Below, in pieces: positions 42,504-50,960 of a stretch of 64,000 nt of DNA; within the stretch, counting starts at the first letter, position 1; the number at the start of each line of letters is the position of its first letter. The position numbers and the translations under genes are program-made. The DNA is from Nocardia beijingensis NBRC 16342 (GTDB lineage Bacteria > Actinomycetota > Actinomycetes > Mycobacteriales > Mycobacteriaceae), in assembly GCF_001612785.1 (NCBI RefSeq), contig NZ_BDBC01000053.1:56467-120466 (forward strand). The letters run 5' to 3'. The notes beneath the pieces were generated by a model. It made no database searches. It worked only from the letters and a program-made list of their open reading frames with translations, and had not been told where the DNA came from.

Positions 42504-44141
42504 TCAGCTGTCGTCCAGGCCGAGCAACCGCCGCGACAGTTCCCGCATCTCGGCCTTGCGGATCTTGCCGGTCACCGTCATCGGGAATTCCTCCACCACG
42601 TGCACGTAACGGGGAATCTTGAAGTGCGCCAGCTTGCCGGTGGCGAAGGCGCGCACGGCCGCGGCGTCCAACGGCGTTGCGCCCTCGCGCATCCGGATCC
42701 AGGCCATCAACTCCTCGCCGTACTTCGCATCGGGTACGCCGATCACCTGCGCGTCCAGGATGTCAGGATGGGTATAGAGGAATTCCTCGATCTCCCTCGG
42801 GTAGACGTTCTCGCCGCCGCGGATGACCATGTCCTTGATCCGGCCGGTGACGGCCACATAGCCCTCGTCGTCCATCACACCGATGTCGCCGGTGTGCATC
42901 CAGCGGGCGGCGTCGATGGCCTCGGCGGTCTTGTCCGGCTCGTCCCAGTACCCGAGCATCACCGAATAGCCACGGGTGCACAGTTCGCCGGGTTCGCCGC
43001 GCGGCACCGTGAGTCCCGTTGCCGGATCAATGATCTTCACCTCCAGGTGCGGTCCGACCCGGCCGACCGTCGCGGTGCGCCGATCGATGCCGTCGTCGCG
43101 CCGGGTCTGGGTGCTGACCGGAGACGTTTCGGTCATGCCGTAGCAGATGCAGACCTCGCGCATACCCATCCGGTCGATCACCCGCTTCATCACCTCCACC
43201 GGGCACGGAGATCCCGCCATGATCCCGGTGCGCAGTGTGGACAGGTCCGCGGCCGTCGAGTCCAGCGCGGCGAGCATGTCGATGAACATCGTCGGCACGC
43301 CGTACAGGGAGGTGCAGCGCTCGGCTTCGACCGCGGCCAAGGCCGCTTCCGGATCGAACGACGCGGCCGGGATCACGATGGCCGCACCGTGGCTCGTACT
43401 CGCCAGGTTGCCCATCACCATGCCGAAGCAGTGATAGAACGGCACGGGCACGCAGATCCGGTCCCGCTCGGTGTATCCGCACAGTTCGCCGACGAAATAG
43501 CCGTTGTTCAAGATGTTGTGGTGACTGAGCGTGGCACCCTTCGGGAATCCGGTTGTGCCCGAGGTGTATTGGATGTTGATCGGGTCGTCGGCCGACAGCA
43601 GCGCACCCAGTTCGGCAAGCCGATCGGCGTCGATCGCGGTGCCGCACAGTGCCTCCCACTCCGGTGTGCCGAGCACGACCACCTGCGCCAGCGCGGGGCA
43701 GCTCGGGCGGACCTGCTCGATCATCGCCACGTAGTCCGACGACTTGAACCGCTCGGCCGCGATGAGCATCCGCACGCCCGCCTGACGCAGCACGTACTCC
43801 AGTTCGCTGGTGCGGTAGGCCGGATTGATGTTGACCAGGATCGCGCCGATCTTCGCCGTGGCGTACTGCACCAGGAACCACTCCGCGCAGTTCGGCGCCC
43901 AGATGCCGACCCGGTCCCCCTTGCCGATGCCGTGTCCGGCGAGGCCGCAGGCCAGCGCGTCGACCGCGGCGCCGAGTGCGCGGTAGGTCCAGCGCCGTCC
44001 GGTCGGACGGTCCACCAGCGCTTCCCGATCCGGGAACGCCGCCACCGTGCGATCGAGATTGCCGCCGATGGTGTCGCCGAGCAGCGGGACGTCCGACACG
44101 CCGGAGGCGTAACTGGGCAGTGGCAGCGCGGCCGAGGTCAT
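42504..44141 (-). CDS. Fatty-acyl-CoA ligase (FadD35-like)
   Basis: A 545-residue ANL-superfamily enzyme that activates a fatty acid to its CoA ester through an acyl-adenylate. Motifs include the P-loop YTSGTTGFPKGATLSHHN, YGMTETSPVS, and the hinge and catalytic region TGRIKDMVIRGGENVYP with the C-terminal Lys in TGKIRKAEM. The sequence is closest in feel to mycobacterial FadD35. ATG 44141 overlaps the stop of the upstream ligase (ATGA, 44138-44141), so the two are coupled. Confidence 0.9.
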   Translation of the reverse strand: MTSAALPLPSYASGVSDVPLLGDTIGGNLDRTVAAFPDREALVDRPTGRRWTYRALGAAVDALACGLAGHGIGKGDRVGIWAPNCAEWFLVQYATAKIGAILVNINPAYRTSELEYVLRQAGVRMLIAAERFKSSDYVAMIEQVRPSCPALAQVVVLGTPEWEALCGTAIDADRLAELGALLSADDPINIQYTSGTTGFPKGATLSHHNILNNGYFVGELCGYTERDRICVPVPFYHCFGMVMGNLASTSHGAAIVIPAASFDPEAALAAVEAERCTSLYGVPTMFIDMLAALDSTAADLSTLRTGIMAGSPCPVEVMKRVIDRMGMREVCICYGMTETSPVSTQTRRDDGIDRRTATVGRVGPHLEVKIIDPATGLTVPRGEPGELCTRGYSVMLGYWDEPDKTAEAIDAARWMHTGDIGVMDDEGYVAVTGRIKDMVIRGGENVYPREIEEFLYTHPDILDAQVIGVPDAKYGEELMAWIRMREGATPLDAAAVRAFATGKLAHFKIPRYVHVVEEFPMTVTGKIRKAEMRELSRRLLGLDDS

Positions 44142-45772
44142 CGGGCACCGCCCTGCCGCAGCACGAACCGCTGCACCTTGCCGCTGGGCGTCTTCGGCAG
44201 GCTCGCCACGAAGTGCACCTTGCGCGGGTAGGCGTGCGCGGCGAACTTCCGCTTCACCAGGCTCTGTAGCTCGGCTTCCAGCTCGGGACCACCCGACGCG
44301 CCGTCGCGCAGCACGACGAACGCCTCGAGCACTTCGCCGCGCAGTTCGTCCGGCATGCCGACCACGGCCGCCTCCGCCACCTGCTCGTGCAGCACCAGCA
44401 CGCTTTCCACCTCGAACGGGCCGATGCGGTAGCCGGCCATGATGATCACGTCGTCGTCGCGGGAGGAGAAACGGAAGAAGCCGTCCGCGTCCTGCGAGCC
44501 CGCGTCGCCGGTCAGATACCAGCGGCCGTCGGCGGTGTAACGCTGCGCGGTGCGTTCCGGAGCGTCGAGGTAACCGAGGAACCACAGCAGCGGACTGCGT
44601 TCGGTGTCGATCGCCACCCGGCCCAATTCGCCGGGGGCAGCGACGGTGTCGGCGTCGTCGGCGAGCACGGCGCAGGTCCAGCCCGGCAGCGAGCGCCCCA
44701 TCGATCCGGCGGGGGTCTCGGTGTCCAGGTCTTCGTGCCAGGCGTTGCAGATGACCATGCCGTGCTCGGTCTGGCCGTAGTGGTCGCGCACCGCGACACC
44801 CAGGTATTCGACGGACCAGGCGACCACTTCGGGGGTGAGCGGTTCACCCGCCGACGAGGCGCGGCGGAGCCGGGAATGCACGGGCGGCGTTGCGCTGTCG
44901 GCGCGCAACGCCCGATACACCGTCGGGGCGGCGGCGAAGTTGGTGACGCCGAACGTCTCCAGCACCTGCCAGGTCAGCGCGGCCGAGAAACCCGCGTGCA
45001 GCAGGATGCTGCGGATACCGGTGGCCAGGGGGGCGAGGATGGCGTAGTACAGCCCGTAGGCCCAGCCCGGATCGGCGGCGTTCCAGAAGACGTCGTCGGG
45101 CCGCACGTCCAGCGCGAATTCCTGGTACGCGTGGAAGGAGGCCAGCGCGCGCAGCGGGATCGGGACGCCCTTGGGCGTGCCCGTGGTGCCGCTGGTGAAC
45201 AGCTGGACGAGTAGTCCGTCGCCGCCCACCGCGACCGGGTGAGCCTCCGCGGAGGTGGCCGTGTGAGCGTCGAGCAACTCGTCCATCCGCAGCGCGCCCT
45301 CGGGCGCCTCTGCTCCGGCGACGATCAGCCGCCAGGCCGGGTCGCCGGGGAAATCGGGGCCGGGCGCCAGCTTCGGCGCCTGGTCGGCATCGGCGATGAC
45401 GACCGACGTGCGGCTGGCGTGCAACCGCAGCGCGATCGCGGGCGGAGCGAAGGCGGTGAACAGCGGAACGTGCACCGCACCGCGGCGCCAGATGCCGAGC
45501 AGGGCGACCACCAGGTCCGCCGATTTCGCCATCAGCGTGGCCACCCGGTCACCGGGTCCGACGCCGAGTGCGGCGAGGGCGGCGGCGCAGCGGGCGGAGC
45601 GTTCGCGCAGTTCGCCGTAGGTGAGGTCGGTCGAGGACAGGTCGGCCTCGACGATCGTGAAGGCGACCCGGTCGGCCGGGTGCCGATCGCACAGCAGGTC
45701 CGCCGCCGACGCGTCGGCGCGGTCGTAACAGTCCAGCAGTTCGCGCACCCGCTGATTCGGATCGGTGCCCAT
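44138..45772 (-). CDS. Acyl-CoA synthetase, acetyl/medium-chain-like
   Basis: A 544-residue ANL enzyme with FTSGTTGTPKGVPIPL, the adenylation motif DHYGQTEHGM, the hinge region SSRDDDVIIMAGYRIGPFEV and the catalytic Lys in TPSGKVQRFVLR. The GYRIGPFEVES segment resembles acetyl-CoA and medium-chain synthetases. ATG 45772 is chosen; the open frame extends 11 residues further. It heads the operon with the FadD35-like ligase and tex, and faces a GAF-LuxR regulator. Confidence 0.9.
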   Translation of the reverse strand: MGTDPNQRVRELLDCYDRADASAADLLCDRHPADRVAFTIVEADLSSTDLTYGELRERSARCAAALAALGVGPGDRVATLMAKSADLVVALLGIWRRGAVHVPLFTAFAPPAIALRLHASRTSVVIADADQAPKLAPGPDFPGDPAWRLIVAGAEAPEGALRMDELLDAHTATSAEAHPVAVGGDGLLVQLFTSGTTGTPKGVPIPLRALASFHAYQEFALDVRPDDVFWNAADPGWAYGLYYAILAPLATGIRSILLHAGFSAALTWQVLETFGVTNFAAAPTVYRALRADSATPPVHSRLRRASSAGEPLTPEVVAWSVEYLGVAVRDHYGQTEHGMVICNAWHEDLDTETPAGSMGRSLPGWTCAVLADDADTVAAPGELGRVAIDTERSPLLWFLGYLDAPERTAQRYTADGRWYLTGDAGSQDADGFFRFSSRDDDVIIMAGYRIGPFEVESVLVLHEQVAEAAVVGMPDELRGEVLEAFVVLRDGASGGPELEAELQSLVKRKFAAHAYPRKVHFVASLPKTPSGKVQRFVLRQGGAR

Positions 45773-45820
45773 CTTCGGTTCTCCTCGTTCTGTGATCCAG
45801 CGCAACCCGGGTGTGCAATA

Positions 45821-45837
45821 GGATGTGGGTCACATCC
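45821..45837. promoter_or_regulatory. Palindromic operator candidate between the ligase operon and LuxR gene
   Basis: GGATGTG (45821-45827) and CACATCC (45831-45837) form a perfect 7-bp inverted repeat with a 3-base spacer. It lies midway between the divergent starts at 45772 and 45872. It is the best candidate for the LuxR-type protein's binding site. Confidence 0.5.
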
Positions 45838-45848
45838 CGCCGCCCACT

Positions 45849-45864
45849 ACCCCCGAAAAGGGGT
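45849..45864 (+). promoter_or_regulatory. Hairpin overlapping the LuxR gene's Shine-Dalgarno
   Basis: ACCCC (45849-45853) can pair with GGGGT (45860-45864) around a 6-base CGAAAA loop. The right arm is the AAGGGGT ribosome binding site of GTG 45872. Pairing would lower translation. The stem is short, so this is tentative. Confidence 0.35.
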
Positions 45865-45871
45865 GAGTCCC

Positions 45872-46723
45872 GTGACCCACACCGCCTTGCTGCGTCCGCG
45901 TGACAGCGACGCGCTGCGTGCCGAGATCCGCTGGGTGGCGAGCACCGCGGGCGTGCCGGTGGCGTTCGGCGGCGAAGTGCACGAGGACGCGCTGCTGCTG
46001 ACGGAGTTCTTCGGCACGCTGACCAACGGCCTGCGCGGTCTGGCCGTCGTGCGGGCTTCGGGGTTGGGCGGCCGGGTGATGGAGTCGGGACGGCCCGCCG
46101 CGGTCTCCGACTATCGCCGCGCCTCCTCGATCACCCACGACTACGACGGGCCGGTCTCCGGCGAGGGCATCCGCTCGGTGCTCGCCGTACCCGTGGTGGT
46201 GGACCAGCGCTCCCGCGCGGTGCTCTACGCCGCGACGCGCGGCGCGAGCCCGCTGGGCGACCGCACCGCGGATCTCGTCGTCCAGGCCGGGCGCAGGCTG
46301 GCCACCGAGATCGCCGTGCGCGACGAGGTCGACCGCAGGCTGCGGATGCTCGAGGTCACCGCCCCGTCGGCGGCGGCGGCCCCGGCGATCACGGAGGAAC
46401 TCCGCGACATCCACGCCGAACTGCGCGGCATGGCCCGTTCGACCGAGGACGACCGGTTACGCGGACGCCTGCACGCGGTCTGCGAACGACTCACCCGGGT
46501 CATGACCGGCGAGCCGCGGCCGGACAGCCCGAAACTGTCCCGCCGCGAGCTGGACGTGCTGTCCCAGATCGCCCTGGGCTGCACCAATCAGGAGGCGGCG
46601 CAACGTCTCTCACTCGGCCCGGAAACCGTGAAGAGCTACCTGCGCAACGCGATGGTGAAACTGGACGCCCACTCCCGGCACGAGGCGGTGGTGGCGGCGC
46701 GCCGCCACGGCTTGCTGCCGTGA
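45872..46723 (+). CDS. GAF-LuxR family transcriptional regulator
   Basis: A 283-residue regulator. A GAF-like sensor domain (about 15-155; GLRGLAVVRASG, SSITHDYDGP, IRSVLAVPVVVD) is followed by a helical linker and a C-terminal LuxR HTH (LSRRELDVLSQIALGCTNQE, AAQRLSLGPETVKSYLRNAM). This layout is common in actinobacterial regulators of acyl-CoA and aromatic metabolism. GTG 45872 follows GGGGTGAG; GTG 45863 is an alternative. It diverges from the two acyl-CoA synthetases, which it probably activates. Confidence 0.88.
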   Translation: MTHTALLRPRDSDALRAEIRWVASTAGVPVAFGGEVHEDALLLTEFFGTLTNGLRGLAVVRASGLGGRVMESGRPAAVSDYRRASSITHDYDGPVSGEGIRSVLAVPVVVDQRSRAVLYAATRGASPLGDRTADLVVQAGRRLATEIAVRDEVDRRLRMLEVTAPSAAAAPAITEELRDIHAELRGMARSTEDDRLRGRLHAVCERLTRVMTGEPRPDSPKLSRRELDVLSQIALGCTNQEAAQRLSLGPETVKSYLRNAMVKLDAHSRHEAVVAARRHGLLP

Positions 46724-46864
46724 GACAGGGCACAGTCCCGCGCACACCCGCGGAGGTGGGCGAGATCATCGACCGGGTCGGGTGCCTCGGCAGGACATCA
46801 CCCACACGCTGAACGACCCCAGGCCGGGACGCGGGCACCCGGCACTGAGCCGAACGCTTCCGGT

Positions 46865-47569
46865 CTACCGCTCGGAGTCGGTCGTGTCGTGCTGCGCGAG
46901 CAGGTCAGGGCGGCGTTCGCGGGTACGCGCGAGGGATTGCTCGCGCCGCCAAGCGGCCACCTTGGCGTGGTCGCCGGACAGCAGGATCGGCGGGACGTCG
47001 AGCCCGCGCCAGGAGACCGGGCGGGTGTAGCTCGGCCCTTCGAGCAACCCGTCGGAGAACGAGTCCTCTTGATGGGACTGCTGATTGCCCAGCACGCCGG
47101 GCAGCAGCCGGACCACGGCCTCGACCATCACCAGCACGGCCGCCTCGCCGCCGATCAGCACGTAGTCGCCGATGCTGACCTCCTCCACCCGGACGCGGCG
47201 GGCGGCGTCGTCGAAGACGCGCTGGTCGATGCCCTCGTAGCGGCCGCAGGCGAAGACGAGATGCCGCTCCGCGGCCCAGCGGTGCGCCGTGGCCTGCGTG
47301 AACGGCACGCCCGCAGGCGTGGGCACCACGAGCAGCGCGTCATCGGGGCACACCTCGTCGAGCGCGTCGCCCCACACGGTCGGCTTCATCACCATGCCGG
47401 GCCCGCCCCCGTAGGGGGAATCGTCGACCGACTTGTGCACGTCGTGGGTCCACCGGCGCAGGTCGTGCACCGTGAGCGAGATCAGCCCCTTGTCGATCGC
47501 CTTACCGAGCAGCGCAGTGCGCAGCGGCTCCAGATACTCCGGGAAGATCGTGACGACGTCGAGTTTCAT
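46865..47569 (-). CDS. trmD: tRNA (guanine-N1-)-methyltransferase
   Basis: TrmD methylates G37 of tRNAs that read CNN codons. The 234-residue SPOUT enzyme begins MKLDVVTIFPEYLEPLR and shows the knot motifs VPTPAGVPFTQ, FACGRYEGIDQRV and SIGDYVLIGGEAAVLVMVEA. ATG 47569 follows GGAGAC. It is the last gene of rpsP-KH-rimM-trmD, a conserved actinobacterial operon. Confidence 0.97.
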   Translation of the reverse strand: MKLDVVTIFPEYLEPLRTALLGKAIDKGLISLTVHDLRRWTHDVHKSVDDSPYGGGPGMVMKPTVWGDALDEVCPDDALLVVPTPAGVPFTQATAHRWAAERHLVFACGRYEGIDQRVFDDAARRVRVEEVSIGDYVLIGGEAAVLVMVEAVVRLLPGVLGNQQSHQEDSFSDGLLEGPSYTRPVSWRGLDVPPILLSGDHAKVAAWRREQSLARTRERRPDLLAQHDTTDSER

Positions 47570-47633
47570 GCCTGTCTCCTAGCGCCGCCGGGCCGCACGT
47601 CGCGGGCCGGGGCGGGCGCGATCGGGCACCGTC

Positions 47634-48158
47634 TCATTCCGGGTCGAGCAAACCCTCGGGCGGATCGATCACGATCACGCCATCGGCGAGCGACACCGTG
47701 GGCACGATGGCGGTGACGAACGGGATCAGGATCTCCCGTCCGTCGTCCGCGGCCCGCACCTCCAGCAACTCACCGGCCGCGGAATGCAGCACTTCGCGGA
47801 CGGAGCCGACCACGGTGCCGTCGAGGAGCCGGACCTCCAACCCCTCGAGCTCGTGGTCGTAGAACTCGTCCGGGTCCTCGGAAGGCGGGAGGTCGGCACT
47901 GTCGACCACGAACAGCATGCCGCGCAGCGCGTCGGCTCCGGTGCGATCGGTCACACCGGCCAGAAACACCAGAAGTCGGCCCGAGTGCTCCCGGGCCGAC
48001 TCCACGGTGAACTCGCGAACCTCCGTCGCGCGCGGCAGTCTGCCGCGCAACCTGGCGCCCGGCGCGAAACGCGCCTCCGGTTCGTCGGTGCGCACCTCGA
48101 CGACGAGTTCGCCGCGCACGCCGTGCGACTTGGCGACCCGTCCGACGACGAGTTCCAT
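47634..48158 (-). CDS. rimM: 16S rRNA processing protein RimM
   Basis: RimM helps mature the 30S head domain and binds S19. The 174-residue protein begins MELVVGRVAKSHGVRGELVV and contains a PRC-barrel C-terminal domain (EFYDHELEGLEVRLLDGTVV). The start ATG abuts the stop of the KH gene, so the two are coupled. Confidence 0.96.
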   Translation of the reverse strand: MELVVGRVAKSHGVRGELVVEVRTDEPEARFAPGARLRGRLPRATEVREFTVESAREHSGRLLVFLAGVTDRTGADALRGMLFVVDSADLPPSEDPDEFYDHELEGLEVRLLDGTVVGSVREVLHSAAGELLEVRAADDGREILIPFVTAIVPTVSLADGVIVIDPPEGLLDPE

Positions 48159-48401
48159 CTACTGGTCGGTGTCGACCACGTCGACCCGGATGCCACGGCC
48201 GCCGATCCCGGCGACGAGGGTGCGCAGCGCGGTCGCGGTACGTCCGCCGCGTCCGATCACTTTGCCCAGGTCGTCGGGGTGGACGTGCACCTCGACGGTG
48301 CGTCCGCGGCGGCCGGTGATCAGCTCGACGCGGACGTCATCGGGATTGGCGACGATGCCGCGCACCAAGTGCTCGACGGCATCGGCGACGACGGCGCTCA
48401 C
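48159..48401 (-). CDS. KH-domain RNA-binding protein (Rv2908c-like)
   Basis: An 80-residue protein with a single KH fold: the GxxG loop is in DLGKVIGRGGRTATALR. It belongs to the KhpA-type family encoded between rpsP and rimM in many Gram-positives, which bind RNA and affect cell division. The start is GTG 48401. It is directly joined to rimM. Confidence 0.95.
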   Translation of the reverse strand: MSAVVADAVEHLVRGIVANPDDVRVELITGRRGRTVEVHVHPDDLGKVIGRGGRTATALRTLVAGIGGRGIRVDVVDTDQ

Positions 48402-48495
48402 TGCTTCATCACCTCGCGACGCGACTCACCCGTCGTCGAGGCCGGTCTGCGAACGGCTCCCCACGGGTATCGGATGGACGGGTATCGCCCGATCA

Positions 48496-48924
48496 TTACT
48501 CGGCGGCCTCGGCCTCGGCGCCCTCTTCGGCGTCCTTCTTGCCCTTCTTCTTGGGGGTGACCGCCTCGGCGACCGGCTCGTTGTCGGCGGCGGCCAGCGC
48601 GGCGTTGAACAGGTCCAGCTTCGACGGCTTGGCCGGCTTGACCTTCAGGGTGCCCTCGGCGCCCTCGATGCCCTTGAACTTCTGCCAGTCGCCGGTGATC
48701 TTCAGCAGCTGGAGGACCGGCTCGGTCGGCTGCGCGCCGACACCGAGCCAGTACTGCACGCGCTCGGAGTCGATCTCGATCAGCGAGGGCTCTTCCTTCG
48801 GGTGGTACTTGCCGATGGACTCGATGGCCCGGCCGTCCCTGCGGGTGCGGGCGTCCGCGACGACGACGCGGTACTGCGGGTTGCGGATCTTGCCCAGGCG
48901 GGTGAGCTTGATGCGAACAGCCAC
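48496..48924 (-). CDS. rpsP: 30S ribosomal protein S16
   Basis: S16 is needed for 30S assembly. The 142-residue protein begins (V)AVRIKLTRLGKIRNPQYRVV, with a C-terminal extension rich in Lys, Ala and Glu (TPKKKGKKDAEEGAEAEAAE) beyond the ~85-residue core. GTG 48924 matches the family start. It heads the rpsP-KH-rimM-trmD operon. Confidence 0.97.
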   Translation of the reverse strand: MAVRIKLTRLGKIRNPQYRVVVADARTRRDGRAIESIGKYHPKEEPSLIEIDSERVQYWLGVGAQPTEPVLQLLKITGDWQKFKGIEGAEGTLKVKPAKPSKLDLFNAALAAADNEPVAEAVTPKKKGKKDAEEGAEAEAAE

Positions 48925-49135
48925 TGCTGATCTGCCTTTCGTTGGTTGGTCACGACGCAATTCGGCGACCCGCATGGTCTGCGAGCCCGGTTTTGCGCTT
49001 TCGAGTGTGTGACCGCCGCGCGGTGCGGAACCGGAGACGGGCTGACACTTGTCCGGAAGGACGGTGGTCCATTGTGCCAGACGAGGTGATCACGCCAGAA
49101 ATCGCGTCCGGCTCGCCGACGGCGAAAGGCGCGGA

Positions 49136-49873
49136 CTATCCCGGTGCCGTCGCGACGAGCGCGCGGGTGGGCACCCAGGGGCCGCCCCACCACATCCGCC
49201 AGCCGACCGGCCGGTGGGTCAGGTCGGTCGCGCCGTTCGCCGCGAGGACAGCACGGTAGTGCCTGGTGTTGCCGATATCGACGATGACCAGCTTTCCGCC
49301 GGGACGCAGCACGCGGCACGCCTCCCTGACCGCCGAGGCCCGGCCCTCGGCGGTCTTGATGTCGTGAATCGCCAAGCTGGAGACGACGACGTCGAACACG
49401 CCGTCGGGGAACGGCATGCGGGTCATGTCGCCGGTGCGCAGCTCGATCCGATCGGCCACGTTCTCCGCGAGCGCGTTCCGTTCCGCGGTGGCCGGGGTGT
49501 TCCCGCAGTGGTCGGCCGAGCACCACAGATCCAGGCCCACCGCTCGCCCGGCTGGCAAGCGGCGCGCGGCGGCCAGCAGCACGGCCCCGCGGCCGCAGCC
49601 CATGTCGAGTAGGTGTTCGTCGCCACGCAGTTCGAGGTCGTCGAGCAGGCGAGCCCAGACCCGGAACTTGCCCCGGCGGGTCGCGTGCAGGAACAACCCG
49701 AACTGCGTGGCCAGCACGACGCCGATCAGCAGAAGCAGCAGGCTCGGACGCAGTTGCTGGAACAGCGCCACCACCAGACCTGCGGCGAGATACCCGACCG
49801 CGAGAACTCCCAGCAACAACAGCACCGACGGCGCGTCGACACCGTATGACGCGCGCCACGGAGGGGCTATCAT
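49136..49873 (-). CDS. Membrane-anchored class I SAM methyltransferase
   Basis: A 245-residue protein. Two hydrophobic segments (about 16-38 and 44-62) precede a Rossmann methyltransferase domain with motif I LLDMGCGRGAVLL, acidic motif II VGLDLW and FDVVVSSLAIHDIK. ATG 49873 is preceded at six bases by TATGAT and there is no Shine-Dalgarno. The substrate is unknown; membrane anchoring suggests a lipid or quinone-like acceptor. Confidence 0.85.
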   Translation of the reverse strand: MIAPPWRASYGVDAPSVLLLLGVLAVGYLAAGLVVALFQQLRPSLLLLLIGVVLATQFGLFLHATRRGKFRVWARLLDDLELRGDEHLLDMGCGRGAVLLAAARRLPAGRAVGLDLWCSADHCGNTPATAERNALAENVADRIELRTGDMTRMPFPDGVFDVVVSSLAIHDIKTAEGRASAVREACRVLRPGGKLVIVDIGNTRHYRAVLAANGATDLTHRPVGWRMWWGGPWVPTRALVATAPG

Positions 49874-49879
49874 CGCCCG

Positions 49880-49885
49880 ATCATA
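49880..49885 (-). promoter_or_regulatory. -10 box of the methyltransferase gene (leaderless candidate)
   Basis: On the minus strand TATGAT is followed by six bases and ATG 49873. There is no ribosome binding site between them. Confidence 0.5.
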
Positions 49886-49922
49886 TCCAGCGCCAACCGC
49901 ATTCGAGCCCGGTTCTCGCTCG

Positions 49923-50906
49923 TCAGCGCACCAGCGGCGCGAAGGTGCGCCCGGCGAGCTCGACCGCGCCCGGTTCGTGCCCGTTGAACACCATGTTGAT
50001 GATCAGTCCGTCGACGCCGTGGTCGAGAACGCGGGTCCGCAGCTGCTCGGCAACCTCGTCGGGCGTGCCGACGAACTGGCGGTCGGCCGGACTCTGCGCG
50101 CGCTCGGCGTCCGACAGGTCCGACAGGTCGATACCCATGCGGCTCAGGTAATCCCGCTGCTGCTTGCGCACGAGGTCACCGTCTTCGTCCATCATGACGA
50201 AGCACAGGTAGCTGGTCTCCAGGGTCTCCGGATCCCGGCCGACCTCGGCACAGCGCGCCCGCAGCGCCTCGATCTTGCGCGGCAGCTCGGAGGCGTTGCA
50301 GATGATGTTGAGATGGTCGGCGAAGCGGGCGGCCAGGCCGAAGGTCTTCTTCTCACCGCTGCCGCCGAGCAGGATCGGCAGATCGTCGCGCACCCGTGGC
50401 TCGTTCATCGCGTCCTCCACCCGGTACCACTTGCCCTCGAAGGTGGGCCGCTCGCCGCGCAGCATCGGCCGGATGATGTGCAGCGCCTCGTCGAGCCGCT
50501 CGAAGCGGTCGGTGAAGGTTCCGAATTCGTAACCGAGGGAGCGGTGCTCGAGCTCGAACCAGCCCGCGCCGATGCCGAGCACCGCGCGGCCGCCGCTGAC
50601 CACGTCCAGCGTGGTGACCGTCTTGGCGAGCATCGCCGGGTTGCGGTAGGTGTTGCCGGTGACCAACGCCGACAACTGGATTCGCTGCGTCGCCGTGGCC
50701 AGGCCGCCGAGCGCGGTGTAGGCCTCGAGCATCGGCTCGTCGGGCGTGCCGATGCCGGGCAGCTGATAGAAGTGGTCCATGACGAAGGCCGTGTCGAAAC
50801 CGGCGGCTTCGGCCTCTCTGGCCTGCGCGATCACCGTGGGGAACAGCTCACGCACCGACTTGCCGTAGCTGAAGTTGGGCATCTGATATCCGAGGCGAAT
50901 TGTCAC
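49923..50906 (-). CDS. LLM-class F420-dependent oxidoreductase
   Basis: A 327-residue TIM-barrel luciferase-like protein. Features are GFDTAFVMDHFYQLPG near the N-terminus, the conserved region SGGRAVLGIGAGWFELEH, and FVGTPDEVAEQL near the C-terminus. Actinobacterial members usually use coenzyme F420. GTG 50906 gives the normal N-terminus (TIRLGYQMPNFSYG). The substrate is unknown. It follows the methyltransferase in the reverse direction of transcription. Confidence 0.88.
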   Translation of the reverse strand: MTIRLGYQMPNFSYGKSVRELFPTVIAQAREAEAAGFDTAFVMDHFYQLPGIGTPDEPMLEAYTALGGLATATQRIQLSALVTGNTYRNPAMLAKTVTTLDVVSGGRAVLGIGAGWFELEHRSLGYEFGTFTDRFERLDEALHIIRPMLRGERPTFEGKWYRVEDAMNEPRVRDDLPILLGGSGEKKTFGLAARFADHLNIICNASELPRKIEALRARCAEVGRDPETLETSYLCFVMMDEDGDLVRKQQRDYLSRMGIDLSDLSDAERAQSPADRQFVGTPDEVAEQLRTRVLDHGVDGLIINMVFNGHEPGAVELAGRTFAPLVR

Positions 50907-50960
50907 GAAACCCGACCTTACGCCGCTTCCGGACACCCGAGCGTGAGCCGCGGCGCCGAA

